Positions 8,508 through 17,608 of a DNA stretch of 64,000 bases are shown piece after piece. The notes below the pieces were generated by a model. It saw nothing but the letters and a program-made list of their open reading frames with translations, made no database searches and was not told where the DNA came from. The DNA is taken from contig NZ_CP019724.1 of the NCBI RefSeq assembly GCF_002005225.1, positions 310,001 to 374,000 on the forward strand. Direction: 5' to 3'. The translations under genes were made by a program, and so were the position numbers. Position 1 is the first letter of the stretch; every line of letters begins with the position of its first letter. The stretch is from Streptomyces pactum. Its GTDB lineage: Bacteria; Actinomycetota; Actinomycetes; Streptomycetales; Streptomycetaceae.

Positions 8508-9901
8508 TCCTTGACTCCTTTGCTCATGGTGCGGGCGACAAGCAGGGCCGGCGCCGTGACGGCGGCGGCGATGACGAAGCCGGTGACGAAGGCCGACTCG
8601 GCCGGGACGTCCGTCCCGGAAGGGGTACCGGCGGTGAGGATCGCGCCGCCGATCTGCGCGCCCACGGCGTAGCCGATCACGCGCGTCACCAGGACGAGGC
8701 TGGTGGCGATGCCCGTGTCGCTCTGATCGACGGAAGTGGCGGTGTCGGTCACCATCGCGGTGACGCACAGGCCATTCGCCAGCGCGATCATCATCTTGCC
8801 GATGACGAGGTGCCAGACCTCGGTGTGCACGGCCGCCAGGCCGATGAGGGCGGCGGCCATGATGACGATCCCGGCGGTGACCACGGCACGCGAGCCGAAG
8901 CGCCGCGTCCCCATCGCACTGATCGGCCCGGCCAGTGACGCGGCCACGGCGCCGGGCAGCAGGAAGAAGCCGATCTCGGTGGCGCCGGCCCCGAAGCCGT
9001 ACCGGTCGGCGGGCACCGCGAACAACTGCGGGACGAGATAGACCGCCACCGAGGTACCGACGCAGATCACCAAGGTCAGCACACTCGACTTCCACATCGC
9101 GGGCCGTGCCAGCATGCGCAGATCGATCATCGGCGACGCCGCACGCCGCTCAACGGCCGTCCATCCGGTCGCGAAGGCAGCCAGCACCACGATGAGCGAG
9201 CCGAGCACGAGGGGCCGTGAGGCGATGTCGGGCGCCAGCGCGAGCACGAGCATGAGCGTGAGCAGCGTCCCGCTCAGGAGAACCAGCCCGGGCCAGTCGA
9301 CCCCGGCGTCGCCCGGCCGGCCCGGCGGATCGTGCGGCATCAGCCTGTGCACCAGGACGGTGGCCCCGATGACCGCGATCGTCGGCAGCGCGAACATCCA
9401 GTGCCGGGACAGCCCTTCCGCCACGGGTCCGGCCGACAGCGTCCCCGCCATCCCGCCCCCCACGAAGAGCCCGCTGACCACTCCGATGGCCACCTTCGAC
9501 TCTTCTGCGGGGAGGTGCTTGCGCACCAGGATGAACGACAGGGGCAGCGCGCCCACCATCGCTCCCTGCAGCACCTGGCCGAGCAGCAGCACGGGCAGGT
9601 TCGGCGCCAGGGCGGACACCAGGCCACCGGCCGAGACCACCGTCATCAGCCGGATCAGTACGCGTTTTCCGCCATAGCGGTCGCCGAACTTGCCCGCGAC
9701 CGGTGTGATGAGCGCGCCGGTGATCAGGAGCACGATGCTGAGCAGCGCTCCTTCGGCCGGACTCATGTCCAGCTCGCGTTGGAGGAGCGGGAGCGTCGGC
9801 GTCACCACCGACTCCAAGGCACCGGTGGCGACGGCCAGCAGGCCGAGGGCCGCGACAGCGGCCTTCCCGATGCGGCCCGGGGGAGCCTGCGTTGCGGTCA
9901 T
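8504..9901 (-). CDS. MFS transporter, DHA2-like drug exporter
   Basis: The 465-residue protein shows about fourteen hydrophobic helices, the number typical of the DHA2 drug:proton antiporters. The helix 2-3 loop reads GKFGDRYGGKRV (motif A), and the helix 1 sequence VATGALESVVTPTLPLLQRELD is typical of drug exporters. I chose the ATG at 9901 because AAAGGA lies just upstream; two in-frame upstream starts (9919 and 10066) lack support. It probably expels a small hydrophobic compound through the cytoplasmic membrane. The downstream flavoprotein monooxygenase overlaps it by four bases, so enzyme and pump are made together. No local regulator gene is evident for this pair. Confidence 0.88.
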   Translation of the reverse strand: MTATQAPPGRIGKAAVAALGLLAVATGALESVVTPTLPLLQRELDMSPAEGALLSIVLLITGALITPVAGKFGDRYGGKRVLIRLMTVVSAGGLVSALAPNLPVLLLGQVLQGAMVGALPLSFILVRKHLPAEESKVAIGVVSGLFVGGGMAGTLSAGPVAEGLSRHWMFALPTIAVIGATVLVHRLMPHDPPGRPGDAGVDWPGLVLLSGTLLTLMLVLALAPDIASRPLVLGSLIVVLAAFATGWTAVERRAASPMIDLRMLARPAMWKSSVLTLVICVGTSVAVYLVPQLFAVPADRYGFGAGATEIGFFLLPGAVAASLAGPISAMGTRRFGSRAVVTAGIVIMAAALIGLAAVHTEVWHLVIGKMMIALANGLCVTAMVTDTATSVDQSDTGIATSLVLVTRVIGYAVGAQIGGAILTAGTPSGTDVPAESAFVTGFVIAAAVTAPALLVARTMSKGVKE

Positions 9902-9967
9902 GGAGGTCCTTTCCGTCATTGCCGGGCGGGTCGGTGGGGCGGTGGTACGCGTGGCGCTGCCGCCTCG

Positions 9968-10000
9968 CGCGGGCACGGCGCGGGCACGGCGCGGGCCCGG
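9968..10000. repeat. Three tandem 11-bp units
   Basis: The unit CGCGGGCACGG occurs twice and then once as CGCGGGCCCGG, in the leader region of the MFS gene. It is probably slippage in GC-rich DNA; a regulatory role is not evident. Confidence 0.6.
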
Positions 10001-10157
10001 CTCCGCAAGGCGGCGCACTGCTCCCGATGCGGCCGCGCCGAACGCCGTCGAGGGCCACCGCGGCACGCTGTGGTCCGCTGCTCGAGGCCCGCGAACCGAG
10101 AGGTCGTACGAAACGGGAGTCCGCGAGTGATACCGGCTCCCGCTCCCTGTACACGCG

Positions 10158-12701
10158 CTACGACCAGCGGCGCAGCGCCGCCCGCGCCGGCAGCGTCACC
10201 GCGAGCAGGGCCAGGCCGCCGGTGGCCGCCGCGAAGGATGCGTACACCAGCGGGGGCACGTACGGCGCCTCGCCGGTCATGCCGTGCATCATCGGGATCA
10301 GCGTGGCCGCGGCGATCGCGGAGCCGAGGACCACGCCCACCGCGGAGACCAGCAGTCCCTCCCAGCGGAGCATCTGCATCACCTGGCGCCGGGTGGAGCC
10401 GACGAGGCGCAGCGTGCCCAGCTCGCGGCGGCGGTCGAGGACCGTCATCACCAGGGTGTTGACGGCGGCGACGGCGGCGAAGCCGCCGAGGACCGCGGCC
10501 ATGGTGTTGTTGGTCCAGGCGCCCAGGTGCGCGTCGAGGTTCTGCTCGGTGGCGTAACCGGACGCGTCGGTGACCTCGCCCAGGGGGGTGAGCGACTTCT
10601 CCGAGCCGCCGCGTACCAGCAACGTGCTGTCGAAGCCCGAGGTGACGTGCCCGGCCAGGGAGGCCCGGTCCATGGTCACCGTGGCCAGGCCGAGGCCGCG
10701 GCCGTAGACCGCGACGATCTCGGGGCGGGCGTCGGTGCCGTCGGGGAGGTAGAACGGAAGCCGGTCGCCGACGCCGGCGTCCGCCGAGGCCGCCAGGGTC
10801 TTGTCGATGGCGATACGGCCCTTGCCGAGCCGGTCGAGGCTGCCTTCACGTACGTCCAGGTCCTGAACCTTCGCGAGCTCGGCGCCGGAACCGGTGACGC
10901 CCTGGGCCGCCGCCCCCCGCAGCGACTTGAACTCGCCGGAGCCGACCGGCACCAGCACCTGCGTGTTCAGCAGGCCGACGGCCGCGGTCACGCCCGGCGC
11001 GCGGGCGGCGTGTGCCACCGCGTCCGCCGGGAGCCCGGCCGGGTCCGTGACCACGTGGTCCGCGGTGATGCCCGCGCGCAGTTGCTTGTCGGCGGCGTGG
11101 TTCTCGCTCGTGTGCATGAAGACGAGCGTCGAGGCGAAGGCCATGGCGAGCGCGATCGGGGTGATCGCGGAGGCGAGGCGGCGGGCGTTGGCACGGGAGT
11201 TGGCGGCCGCGAGTCCGGCGGCCGGGCCCGCCCCGCGCAGGGGTAGGCCGAAGAGCCCCGCGCACACTCGCGCGACCAGCGGGCCGAGCAGTGCGACGGC
11301 GAGCATGAAGAGCATCACGACGCCGAGCGCCGCGCCGGCCGCGCCGTCCCCCGTGGAACTGGCCGAGAGGCCGGTGAGGAACCCGCCGCCGACGAGGGCG
11401 CCGATGCCCAGCACGGTACGGATCACGCCTGGCCGCAGCCGCTCCACCGACGCATCGGTGAGCGCCTGGCCCGGCTTGGTCTTGGCGGGCCTGCGTCCTG
11501 CCGCCCAGCCGGCGCCGAGCGCGGTCAGCAGCCCGGCGGCGACGGCGACGAGGAGGGGGATCCAGGAGACGTGCACCCGCACCGCTTGTGGGATCGCGCC
11601 GCGTTCCTGCAACTGCCCGAACCACCAGTGCGCGAGCCCGATGCCGGGCAGGCAGCCGACGATCCCGGCGAGCGGCGCGACGAGCAGCGCCTCGGAGGCG
11701 ACCGCGCGGCGGATCTGCCGCGGGGTGGCGCCGACGGCGCGCAGCAGCGCGAATTCCCGCGCCCGCTGGGACACGGACAGGGCGACGGTCCCGGCCGCGG
11801 TGAAGACCGCGACGATGGCGGCGATGCCGCCGAAGGATCCGCCGATTCCGAAGAGAGTCTCCTTCGCGTAGCCGAGGCCCGGATCCTCGATGGCACCGCG
11901 GTCGTCGCCCAGGTACACCTCGGCGACGGAGCCCGCCAGGGCCTTCTGCACGGAGCCGGCGAGGGCGTCGGCATCGGTGCCGTGCCGCGCCAGCACGGCG
12001 ATGGCGTCCGCCTTGCCGGGGTGGCCGGCGAGCGTGGGGGCCTGGCCGTCGGCGAACCAGGCGAGGGCGCCTGCGGCGCCGGCACTGCGGGCGGTGTCCG
12101 CGGGTCCGGCCTCGGCGACGCCCGCGACGCGGAAGTCCCGCCGCCCGGCGGCGGTCTGCAGCACGACGGTGTCGCCGACGGCGGCCTTCGCGGTGCGGGC
12201 CGTACCCGCGTCGAGCACGACTTCGCCCTCGCGGGGCGCGGAGCCGGTGGTCAGCGCGGTACCGGTGAACGCGTGCGAGCCCCAGCCGTGCCCCGTCAGC
12301 GCACCGCCCGCGACGGGCAGTTCACGGGCGCCGAAGGCCGCACCACCGTCCGCCGCGCGCACCGGGAAGGTGAAGTCCGGGACCGCGGCGGCCACGCCCG
12401 GCGCCTCGGCGGCCTTCGCCGCCAGTCCGGCGTCCACCCGTGCGGTGTCCGGCAGCGGGGTCGCCTCCTCCTCGCGGTCCTCGCCGCTGCCCGTGGCCAC
12501 GCGCACGTACTGGTCCGCCGCCGCGACGACCGGCGCCTTCGCGTACCGCTGGGGCGGCACCGTCGCGCGCAGGCTGGTCTCGAGCAGGATGCCGCAGGCC
12601 GTGACGATCAGTGCGGACATCAGCAGCGCGACGAAGGTCCCCGCGAAGGACGCGGGCTTGAAGCGGACGGCCGCACGGGCGAGTCCGTTGGGAAGCCTCA
12701 T
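10158..12701 (-). CDS. ABC transporter permease, duplicated FtsX (MacB-like) type
   Basis: This 847-residue membrane protein has one N-terminal helix (about residues 16-40), a large extracytoplasmic region, then two blocks of FtsX helices. The block near residues 290-400 carries RAREFALLRAVGATPRQIRRAV, and the C-terminal block carries RRELGTLRLVGSTRRQVMQML. These paired ELxxLRxxGxxxxQ motifs are typical of Streptomyces FtsX-type permeases of about 850 residues that partner a single ATPase. Such exporters use mechanotransmission to move lipoproteins, peptides or antibiotics from the outer face of the membrane. The start overlaps the ATPase stop by four bases (ATGA). Proximity to a two-component system suggests a cell-envelope stress or antimicrobial-resistance role. 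Confidence 0.9.
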   Translation of the reverse strand: MRLPNGLARAAVRFKPASFAGTFVALLMSALIVTACGILLETSLRATVPPQRYAKAPVVAAADQYVRVATGSGEDREEEATPLPDTARVDAGLAAKAAEAPGVAAAVPDFTFPVRAADGGAAFGARELPVAGGALTGHGWGSHAFTGTALTTGSAPREGEVVLDAGTARTAKAAVGDTVVLQTAAGRRDFRVAGVAEAGPADTARSAGAAGALAWFADGQAPTLAGHPGKADAIAVLARHGTDADALAGSVQKALAGSVAEVYLGDDRGAIEDPGLGYAKETLFGIGGSFGGIAAIVAVFTAAGTVALSVSQRAREFALLRAVGATPRQIRRAVASEALLVAPLAGIVGCLPGIGLAHWWFGQLQERGAIPQAVRVHVSWIPLLVAVAAGLLTALGAGWAAGRRPAKTKPGQALTDASVERLRPGVIRTVLGIGALVGGGFLTGLSASSTGDGAAGAALGVVMLFMLAVALLGPLVARVCAGLFGLPLRGAGPAAGLAAANSRANARRLASAITPIALAMAFASTLVFMHTSENHAADKQLRAGITADHVVTDPAGLPADAVAHAARAPGVTAAVGLLNTQVLVPVGSGEFKSLRGAAAQGVTGSGAELAKVQDLDVREGSLDRLGKGRIAIDKTLAASADAGVGDRLPFYLPDGTDARPEIVAVYGRGLGLATVTMDRASLAGHVTSGFDSTLLVRGGSEKSLTPLGEVTDASGYATEQNLDAHLGAWTNNTMAAVLGGFAAVAAVNTLVMTVLDRRRELGTLRLVGSTRRQVMQMLRWEGLLVSAVGVVLGSAIAAATLIPMMHGMTGEAPYVPPLVYASFAAATGGLALLAVTLPARAALRRWS

Positions 12702-13522
12702 GCCGTCGCACCTGCCATCGCCTCCACGCGGGCGGTACGGGCGGTGAGCACCGTCATCCGCGCCGCGATCCGCTCCGCCGAACCGCGCTCCAGGTCACCG
12801 GCGAAGGCGCCGTCGGCGAGGAACCGCACACGGTCGGCCCAGGCGGCCGCGGCGGGGTCGTGGGTGACCATGACGACGGTGGCGCCGAGGGTGTCGACGG
12901 CGTCCCGGAGCAGGCCGAGTACCTCGGCGGCGGTGCCGGTGTCGAGGGCGCCGGTGGGCTCGTCGGCGAAGACCACGTCCGGGCTGGTGACCAGGGCGCG
13001 GGCGACGGCCACGCGCTGCTGCTGGCCGCCGGAGAGCTCACCGGGCCTGCGCCGCGCCTTGTCGCCGAGCCCGACCTGCGCGAGCACCGCCTGTGCCCGC
13101 CCGCGGTCCTGGCGCCGGCCGGCGAGGCGCATCGGGAGCAGCACGTTCTGCTCCACGGTCAGCGACGGCAGCAGGTTGAAGGCCTGGAAGACGAAGCCGA
13201 CGCGGCTGCGACGCAATTCGGTGAGCTTGTTCTCGCTCATGCCGGTGATCTCCGTACCGCCGAGGCGCACGGAGCCCGCCGACGGCCGGTCGAGCCCGGC
13301 GGCGCACTGCAGGAAGGTGGACTTGCCGGACCCGGACGGGCCCATGACCGCGGTGAACGTGCCGCGCGGCAGGGCCAGGTCGACGCCCGCCAGCGCGTGC
13401 ACGGAGCCCGCGCCGCGGCCGTACTGGCGCCGGACACCGCGCAGTTCGACGGCGAGGCCGGGTGTGGTGGCCGGGGCCTCCGGTCGGTGGTCCGTCTGCT
13501 GCCGCTTGCTGCGTAGCCTCAT
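12698..13522 (-). CDS. ABC transporter ATPase (MacB/LolD-like)
   Basis: The 274-residue protein contains all ABC motifs. Walker A is GPSGSGKST (about residue 61), the Q-loop is FVFQAFNLLPSLTVEQNV, the signature is LSGGQQQR, Walker B is VVFADEPTGALD and the switch His is in VMVTHDP. The NLLPSLTV block is typical of ATPases that pair with FtsX-type permeases. It is the first gene of the two-gene exporter operon and overlaps the permease gene by four bases. A conserved 51-bp promoter element lies 60-110 bases upstream of its ATG and is shared with the hydrolase operon 6 kb away. Regulation by the neighbouring two-component system is therefore likely. Confidence 0.93.
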   Translation of the reverse strand: MRLRSKRQQTDHRPEAPATTPGLAVELRGVRRQYGRGAGSVHALAGVDLALPRGTFTAVMGPSGSGKSTFLQCAAGLDRPSAGSVRLGGTEITGMSENKLTELRRSRVGFVFQAFNLLPSLTVEQNVLLPMRLAGRRQDRGRAQAVLAQVGLGDKARRRPGELSGGQQQRVAVARALVTSPDVVFADEPTGALDTGTAAEVLGLLRDAVDTLGATVVMVTHDPAAAAWADRVRFLADGAFAGDLERGSAERIAARMTVLTARTARVEAMAGATA

Positions 13523-13583
13523 GTTCCGCCCTCTCGCGATCTTTCGTGCCGATGTGTGGAGAGTGCGGGACCGGGTGCGTGCC

Positions 13584-13634
13584 GGGCGTCATACGCGGGA
13601 GCCAATGTGGAGGTGCTACCGCGGTAGGGGGTGG
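13584..13634 (-). promoter_or_regulatory. Shared 51-bp promoter element, copy 1 (ABC exporter)
   Basis: Read towards the ATPase gene, the element is CCACCCCCTACC, then GCGGTAGCA, eight unconserved bases, TTGGCTCC, six unconserved bases, and TGACGCCC. Its core CTACCGCGGTAG (13616-13627) is a perfect 12-bp palindrome. The same blocks at the same spacing occur at 19859-19909 before the DUF1023-like hydrolase. The palindrome is a natural site for a dimeric NarL-type response regulator, and TTGGCT could serve as a -35 element. Confidence 0.7.
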
Positions 13635-13984
13635 AGGAGGGGCGGGCTCTGCCCGCCGCCGGAGGGCTGCGCCTCCCGGGCCCGGGGCGCGGCCCCGGCC
13701 TGCGGCGGAACGGGTCGTCCCCCGCTCGGCGCTTGTCGCAGAGCACGGGAAGGGGCGGCCAGGCTGCCGCCGGCTCGGCGCGCACGGGGGCTTGCCGCCG
13801 TTGCCGCGCCGTCCTCGCCGCCCCGTGCCGGGACCCGGACAAGTGCTCGTGGTCGTTGCGAGGAGCCGGCTCGCGGGCCGCCCTGACAAGACCACGTCCC
13901 GCCCGACGCGGTTCAGGGCGGCCGGAAACAGCGCCGTGCGAGCGTCGGGGCCCGCGGGCCATCTCCGCCTCCGGTGGCGACGGG
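13635..13984. other. Non-coding stretch between ABC operon promoter and response regulator end
   Basis: About 350 bases of very GC-rich DNA with several short inverted repeats. The open frames crossing it have no recognisable domain, no ribosome site and no coding-type codon bias. I see no gene here. Confidence 0.5.
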
Positions 13985-14010
13985 CCCGGGGCCCCGGGGA
14001 CGGCCCCGGG
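13985..14010 (-). terminator. Probable terminator of the two-component operon
   Basis: A 9-bp stem CCCGGGGCC / GGCCCCGGG with an 8-base loop lies 11 bases beyond the stop codon of the response-regulator gene. Confidence 0.55.
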
Positions 14011-14021
14011 GTGGCGCCGTC

Positions 14022-14729
14022 CTACTCGCCCGGGGCCACCAGCCCCGATTCGTACGCGAAGACCACCGCCTGGGCGCGATCGCGCAGGTCGAGCTTGGTG
14101 AGGACGCGGCTCACGTGTGTCTTCACCGTCTGCTCGGCCAGTACCAGAGTCTGCGCGATCTCCGCGTTGGACCGCCCTCGGGCCACCAGGACGAGGACCT
14201 CGGTCTCGCGTGCCGTCAGGGCCTTGAGTCGCAGCGCGGGCTTGCCCCGGGCGGCGGGACGTTGCCGGGCGAAGTCCGCGATGAGGCGGCGCGTCACCGA
14301 GGGAGCGAGCAGCGCGTCGCCCGAGGCCACGACGCGTACCGCCGCGATGAGATCGGCCGGCGGCGCGTCCTTCAGCAGGAAGCCGCTCGCGCCCGCCCGC
14401 AGCGCCTCGTAGACGTAGTCGTCGACGTCGAACGTGGTGAGCATCAGGACGCGGGGCCGGTGCTCCCGTACTCCCTGAACGTCGTGGGCGGTGCCCCCAC
14501 CGCCCGGCGGGGGCGCGAGGAGGCGGCGCGCGGCCTCGAGGCCGTCCATCTCGGGCATGCGGACGTCCATCAGCACGACGTCGGGGTGGGTGCGCCGGCT
14601 CAGCTCGACGCCCTTCGCACCGTCCGGGGCCTCCCCCACCACGTCGATGTCGCTCTGGGCGGCCAGCAGCGCGGCGAAGCCGGCCCGCACCATGGCCTGG
14701 TCGTCGACGATGATGACGCGCGTCGTCAC
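14022..14729 (-). CDS. NarL/FixJ-family response regulator
   Basis: This 235-residue protein has a receiver domain with the acid pair at residues 9-10, the phospho-acceptor Asp55 (VVLMDVRMP) and the conserved Lys in LLKDAPP. The C-terminal LuxR-type helix-turn-helix reads LTARETEVLVLVARGRSNAEIA and TVKTHVSRVLTKLDLRDR. A loop of about 20 residues, rich in Pro and Gly (APPPGGGG...HDVQGVREHRP), interrupts the receiver after helix 3 and is not typical of the family; it probably loops out. It is coupled to the upstream kinase (ATGA overlap). The 51-bp element upstream of the adjacent ABC operon and of the hydrolase operon is its likely binding site. Confidence 0.92.
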   Translation of the reverse strand: MTTRVIIVDDQAMVRAGFAALLAAQSDIDVVGEAPDGAKGVELSRRTHPDVVLMDVRMPEMDGLEAARRLLAPPPGGGGTAHDVQGVREHRPRVLMLTTFDVDDYVYEALRAGASGFLLKDAPPADLIAAVRVVASGDALLAPSVTRRLIADFARQRPAARGKPALRLKALTARETEVLVLVARGRSNAEIAQTLVLAEQTVKTHVSRVLTKLDLRDRAQAVVFAYESGLVAPGE

Positions 14730-15970
14730 GTGAGGTCCCCTTCGGTCAGCGGAAGTTGTGCGGCGACCCGGAAGCCGCCGTCCGGCAGCGGGCCCGCGTC
14801 GAGGGCACCGCCGGCGAGGCGCACCCGCTCACGCATGCCGACGAGGCCGTGCCCGGTGCCGCCCTCCTCGAGCGGCGCGACGGGCGGCTCGGGCGGCGGC
14901 GCGTTGACGACGAGGACGGTGAGCCGCGCGCCGCCTGTCGAAACGGACTCGGAGACGGACTCCGACACCGACACCCGCGTCGGAGCACCCGGCGCGTGCC
15001 GCACGACGTTCGCGAGGGCCTCCTGGACGATGCGGTACGCGGACAGGCCCACCACCTCGGGCACATCGGCGTCGCAGGGGGTGAACTCCACCGGCACTCC
15101 CGCCCGCACCGTCGCCTCCACCAACTGCCCGATCCGCGTCAGGCCCGGCTGGGGCGCGAGCTCGCCGTGCGCCTCTTCGTTGCGCAGCACGCCGAGGAGC
15201 CGTCGCATCTCGCCGAGCGACTCGCGCGCGGTCGCCGCGATGGACGTGAACTCCTCCTGCACATCCTGCGGAAGCCCGTCGATGCGGTACGCCGCGGTGC
15301 CCGCCTGCACCGTGATGACGGACATGTGGTGCGCCACCACGTCGTGCAGCTCGCGTGCGATGCGAGCGCGCTCCTCCAGCAGGGTCCGCCGCTCGCGCTC
15401 GGCCTCGCTGATCGTCTCCTGCTCGGCCAGCCTGCGCTGCACCTCGTACCGCTCGCGGAGTGCGGCGGCGAGCAGGAGTGCCACGCCGCTGAGGATGGTG
15501 AGCAGTGCGCTCCTGGCGCTCGTGCCGCCCGGCGCGACGAACCCCAGGCCGATGTTCGCGCCCGCCGTCGCCAGCCACACCACGAGGAGCGTCCGGCGCG
15601 GCTCGCGCAGGCCGAGGGCGAGGCAGAGCGCGACGTACCCGACGATCTCCATGGGCGGGAACGGCCACACGTTCTGGTCGTCGAGGTCCACGGCGAGCAG
15701 GGCGAGCGCCCCGGCCACGTCCGCGGCGAAGATCACGTACCAGGCCTGCAGCGGGCGGACGACGGCGAGCAGCAGCGGTGCCGACTGCGCGACGGCCAGC
15801 GCGCTCGCGATGCCGCCGTTCAGGCCGTAGTCGACGCTGAGCACCTGGATGGTGGTGGGCAGCAGGGCGACGCACAGCACGAACGCCACGCCCCAGGGCA
15901 GCAGTCGTACCCACCGACGCGAAGCTCCCGCGAACAGCGCCCGCGCGGGTTCCTGCTCCACTGAGGTCAT
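14726..15970 (-). CDS. Sensor histidine kinase (HisKA_3 type)
   Basis: The 414-residue kinase has about five to six hydrophobic segments in the first 170 residues, with little extracytoplasmic loop, so it may be an intramembrane sensor. A dimerisation helix carries the phospho-acceptor His209 in ARELHDVVAHHMSVI, followed by a HATPase domain. Its N-box-like segment is RIVQEALANVVRHA and its G-box is GTGHGLVGMRERV. This is the NarX/DesK-type class that pairs with NarL regulators. Between N- and G-box lies a short repetitive run, SVSESVSESVST, encoded by a near-tandem DNA repeat. The stop overlaps the response-regulator start, giving coupled synthesis of the pair. Confidence 0.92.
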   Translation of the reverse strand: MTSVEQEPARALFAGASRRWVRLLPWGVAFVLCVALLPTTIQVLSVDYGLNGGIASALAVAQSAPLLLAVVRPLQAWYVIFAADVAGALALLAVDLDDQNVWPFPPMEIVGYVALCLALGLREPRRTLLVVWLATAGANIGLGFVAPGGTSARSALLTILSGVALLLAAALRERYEVQRRLAEQETISEAERERRTLLEERARIARELHDVVAHHMSVITVQAGTAAYRIDGLPQDVQEEFTSIAATARESLGEMRRLLGVLRNEEAHGELAPQPGLTRIGQLVEATVRAGVPVEFTPCDADVPEVVGLSAYRIVQEALANVVRHAPGAPTRVSVSESVSESVSTGGARLTVLVVNAPPPEPPVAPLEEGGTGHGLVGMRERVRLAGGALDAGPLPDGGFRVAAQLPLTEGDLT

Positions 15971-16284
15971 GGTCCCCAGCTTAGGTGCGGCGAGACGGCG
16001 TCAGGGGACGCGCAACCGTCGGGGATCTCGGCGGGACCGTGGACGCCGGTTCCGGCGGCGGCGTCGTTCACCGGGCTGTCCGTGCCGGGCGCCAACAGGC
16101 CACTGTGCCCGGACGCGTCATGCCGTGAGCCGGTGTGCGCCGAGCACCCTGGCGCCGGGTCCGGCATCGTGGCCGAGGCCGCGCAGCTCCAGGTGGGGCA
16201 CGGCCGCGATCCAGTCATCATCGCCCTTGTCTCCCTTGTGTCCTCGAGGCGCGGTCACGACCGGCCTCCGTCCTCCGCTACGCA
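15971..16284. other. Non-coding interval
   Basis: About 310 bases between the kinase start and the desaturase end. It must carry the kinase promoter. I see no gene, no strong terminator and no copy of the 51-bp element in it. Confidence 0.5.
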
Positions 16285-17352
16285 TCAGACGCCGGCGCGC
16301 AGCGGTTCTCCCACTTCGTGCAGGTGTCGCAGGGCCTGACGGTAGGAGTCGACGAGGCCGGTCTCCGTGTACGGGACGCCGAGGTCGTGGCAGTGGGCCT
16401 TCACCATGGACTGGGCGAGCCTCAAGTGGGGGCGGGGCATGCTGGGGAACAGGTGGTGCTCGATCTGGTAGTTGAGGCCGCCGAGGAACCAGTCGGTGAG
16501 GACGCCGCCCCTGATGTTGCGGGACGTGAGGACCTGGCGCCGCAGGTGCCCCCACTTCTGGCCGTCGGGGTCGGGCATGTCCATCCCCTTGTGGTTGGGC
16601 GCGAAGGCCATGCCCAGGTGCAGCCCGAACAGGGCTTGATGGAGCGCGGCGAAGACGAGTGCGTGCGCGAGCGGCATCGTCGTCAGGAGCAGCGTGACGT
16701 ACCCGGTGATGTGGGCGATGAGGAGGGTGCCCTCCACCAGGCGCTCGCGGCCGCTCTGGCGGCGCAGGTACCGGAAGCCGTGAAGCTTCAGGGCGAGGCC
16801 TTCGAGGAGGGTGAGGGGGAAGAAGAGCCATGCCTGGTGGCGGGTGAGCCGGCCGCGCAGGCCTGCGCGGGTGGCGGCCTGCTCGCTGGTGAAGACGAGG
16901 ACGTCGGCGGCGACGTCGGGGTCCTTGGCGATGTGGTTGGGGTTGGCGTGGTGGCGGTTGTGCTTGTCGTTCCACCACGCGTAGCTCATGCCCAGCAGGA
17001 GGTTGCCGTGGACGAGTCCGATGCGGCGGTTCGTGACGCGATTGACGCTGATCTGGGCGTGGCCCGCGTCATGGCCGATGAACGCCGTGCGGGCACACAG
17101 GACGGCGAGGACGGGGGCGAGGGCGAGGACCCACCACGAATCGCCGAGGAGTGCTATGCCGGTGACGACGGTGGCCAGGCCGAGCGCGTTGGTCACCATG
17201 GTGCCCGCGTACCAGCCGGTGCGCCGCTCGAGCAGGTCCTGTCCCTTGACGTCGCGCAGCAGAGGTGTGAACTCGCTTCTCGTCTCGGGTGGGCACTGCC
17301 TCGCGTTGGCCTTCTCGGGGTGTGGCAGAGCGGTTTCGCCGGCCGAGGACAT
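16285..17352 (-). CDS. Membrane fatty acid (acyl-lipid) desaturase
   Basis: The 355-residue protein has the three histidine clusters of the membrane di-iron desaturases: HDAGH, then HNRHH after the second pair of helices, and the distal QIEHHLFP cluster. The Q in QIEHH, in place of the first His, is typical of front-end (delta-6-like) and mycobacterial DesA3-like desaturases. Hydrophobic helices surround them as expected. It introduces a double bond into acyl chains of lipids or acyl-CoA using oxygen and a ferredoxin-type electron donor. The ATG at 17352 has GGGAG seven bases upstream; the longer frame to 17664 crosses the neighbouring terminator. It stands alone as a transcription unit. Confidence 0.92.
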   Translation of the reverse strand: MSSAGETALPHPEKANARQCPPETRSEFTPLLRDVKGQDLLERRTGWYAGTMVTNALGLATVVTGIALLGDSWWVLALAPVLAVLCARTAFIGHDAGHAQISVNRVTNRRIGLVHGNLLLGMSYAWWNDKHNRHHANPNHIAKDPDVAADVLVFTSEQAATRAGLRGRLTRHQAWLFFPLTLLEGLALKLHGFRYLRRQSGRERLVEGTLLIAHITGYVTLLLTTMPLAHALVFAALHQALFGLHLGMAFAPNHKGMDMPDPDGQKWGHLRRQVLTSRNIRGGVLTDWFLGGLNYQIEHHLFPSMPRPHLRLAQSMVKAHCHDLGVPYTETGLVDSYRQALRHLHEVGEPLRAGV

Positions 17353-17504
17353 GGTTGTACTCCCGTGTTCGGTGGAGGGTGCTGATACGGCGCGTGACTC
17401 GTCAGCCCGGGGGGGGTTGTCGTGGTGCACGGTTTCGCCGGCTCGCCGAGGTGCTTCGAGCCCTCGGTGACGAAGCGGCGCAACGTACCGGCCGCGGCCG
17501 GTGA

Positions 17505-17541
17505 ACGGCCCGCCGGGCCGGCGGCCCGCCCGGCGGGCCGT
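17505..17541 (-). terminator. Strong terminator after the acyltransferase operon
   Basis: A perfect 14-bp stem (ACGGCCCGCCGGGC / GCCCGGCGGGCCGT) with a 9-base loop lies about 70 bases beyond the acyltransferase stop codon. Confidence 0.8.
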
Positions 17542-17608
17542 CGTGCGCGGGCGGCCGTGCGTGCGGCGGCCGCGGACCGCGGTGAAACGGCGGTGCGGGT
17601 ACCGTCGC

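Noticed and set aside
7287..9095. 602-codon version of the flavin monooxygenase
   Set aside because: Residues before the ATG at 8507 are out-of-frame sequence of the MFS gene. The true start has a ribosome site and an ATGA overlap.
13523..14021. Possible genes in the GC-rich interval between ABC ATPase and response regulator
   Set aside because: Open frames on both strands have no start signal and read as low-complexity Arg/Gly/Pro sequence. The interval is explained by a promoter element and a terminator.
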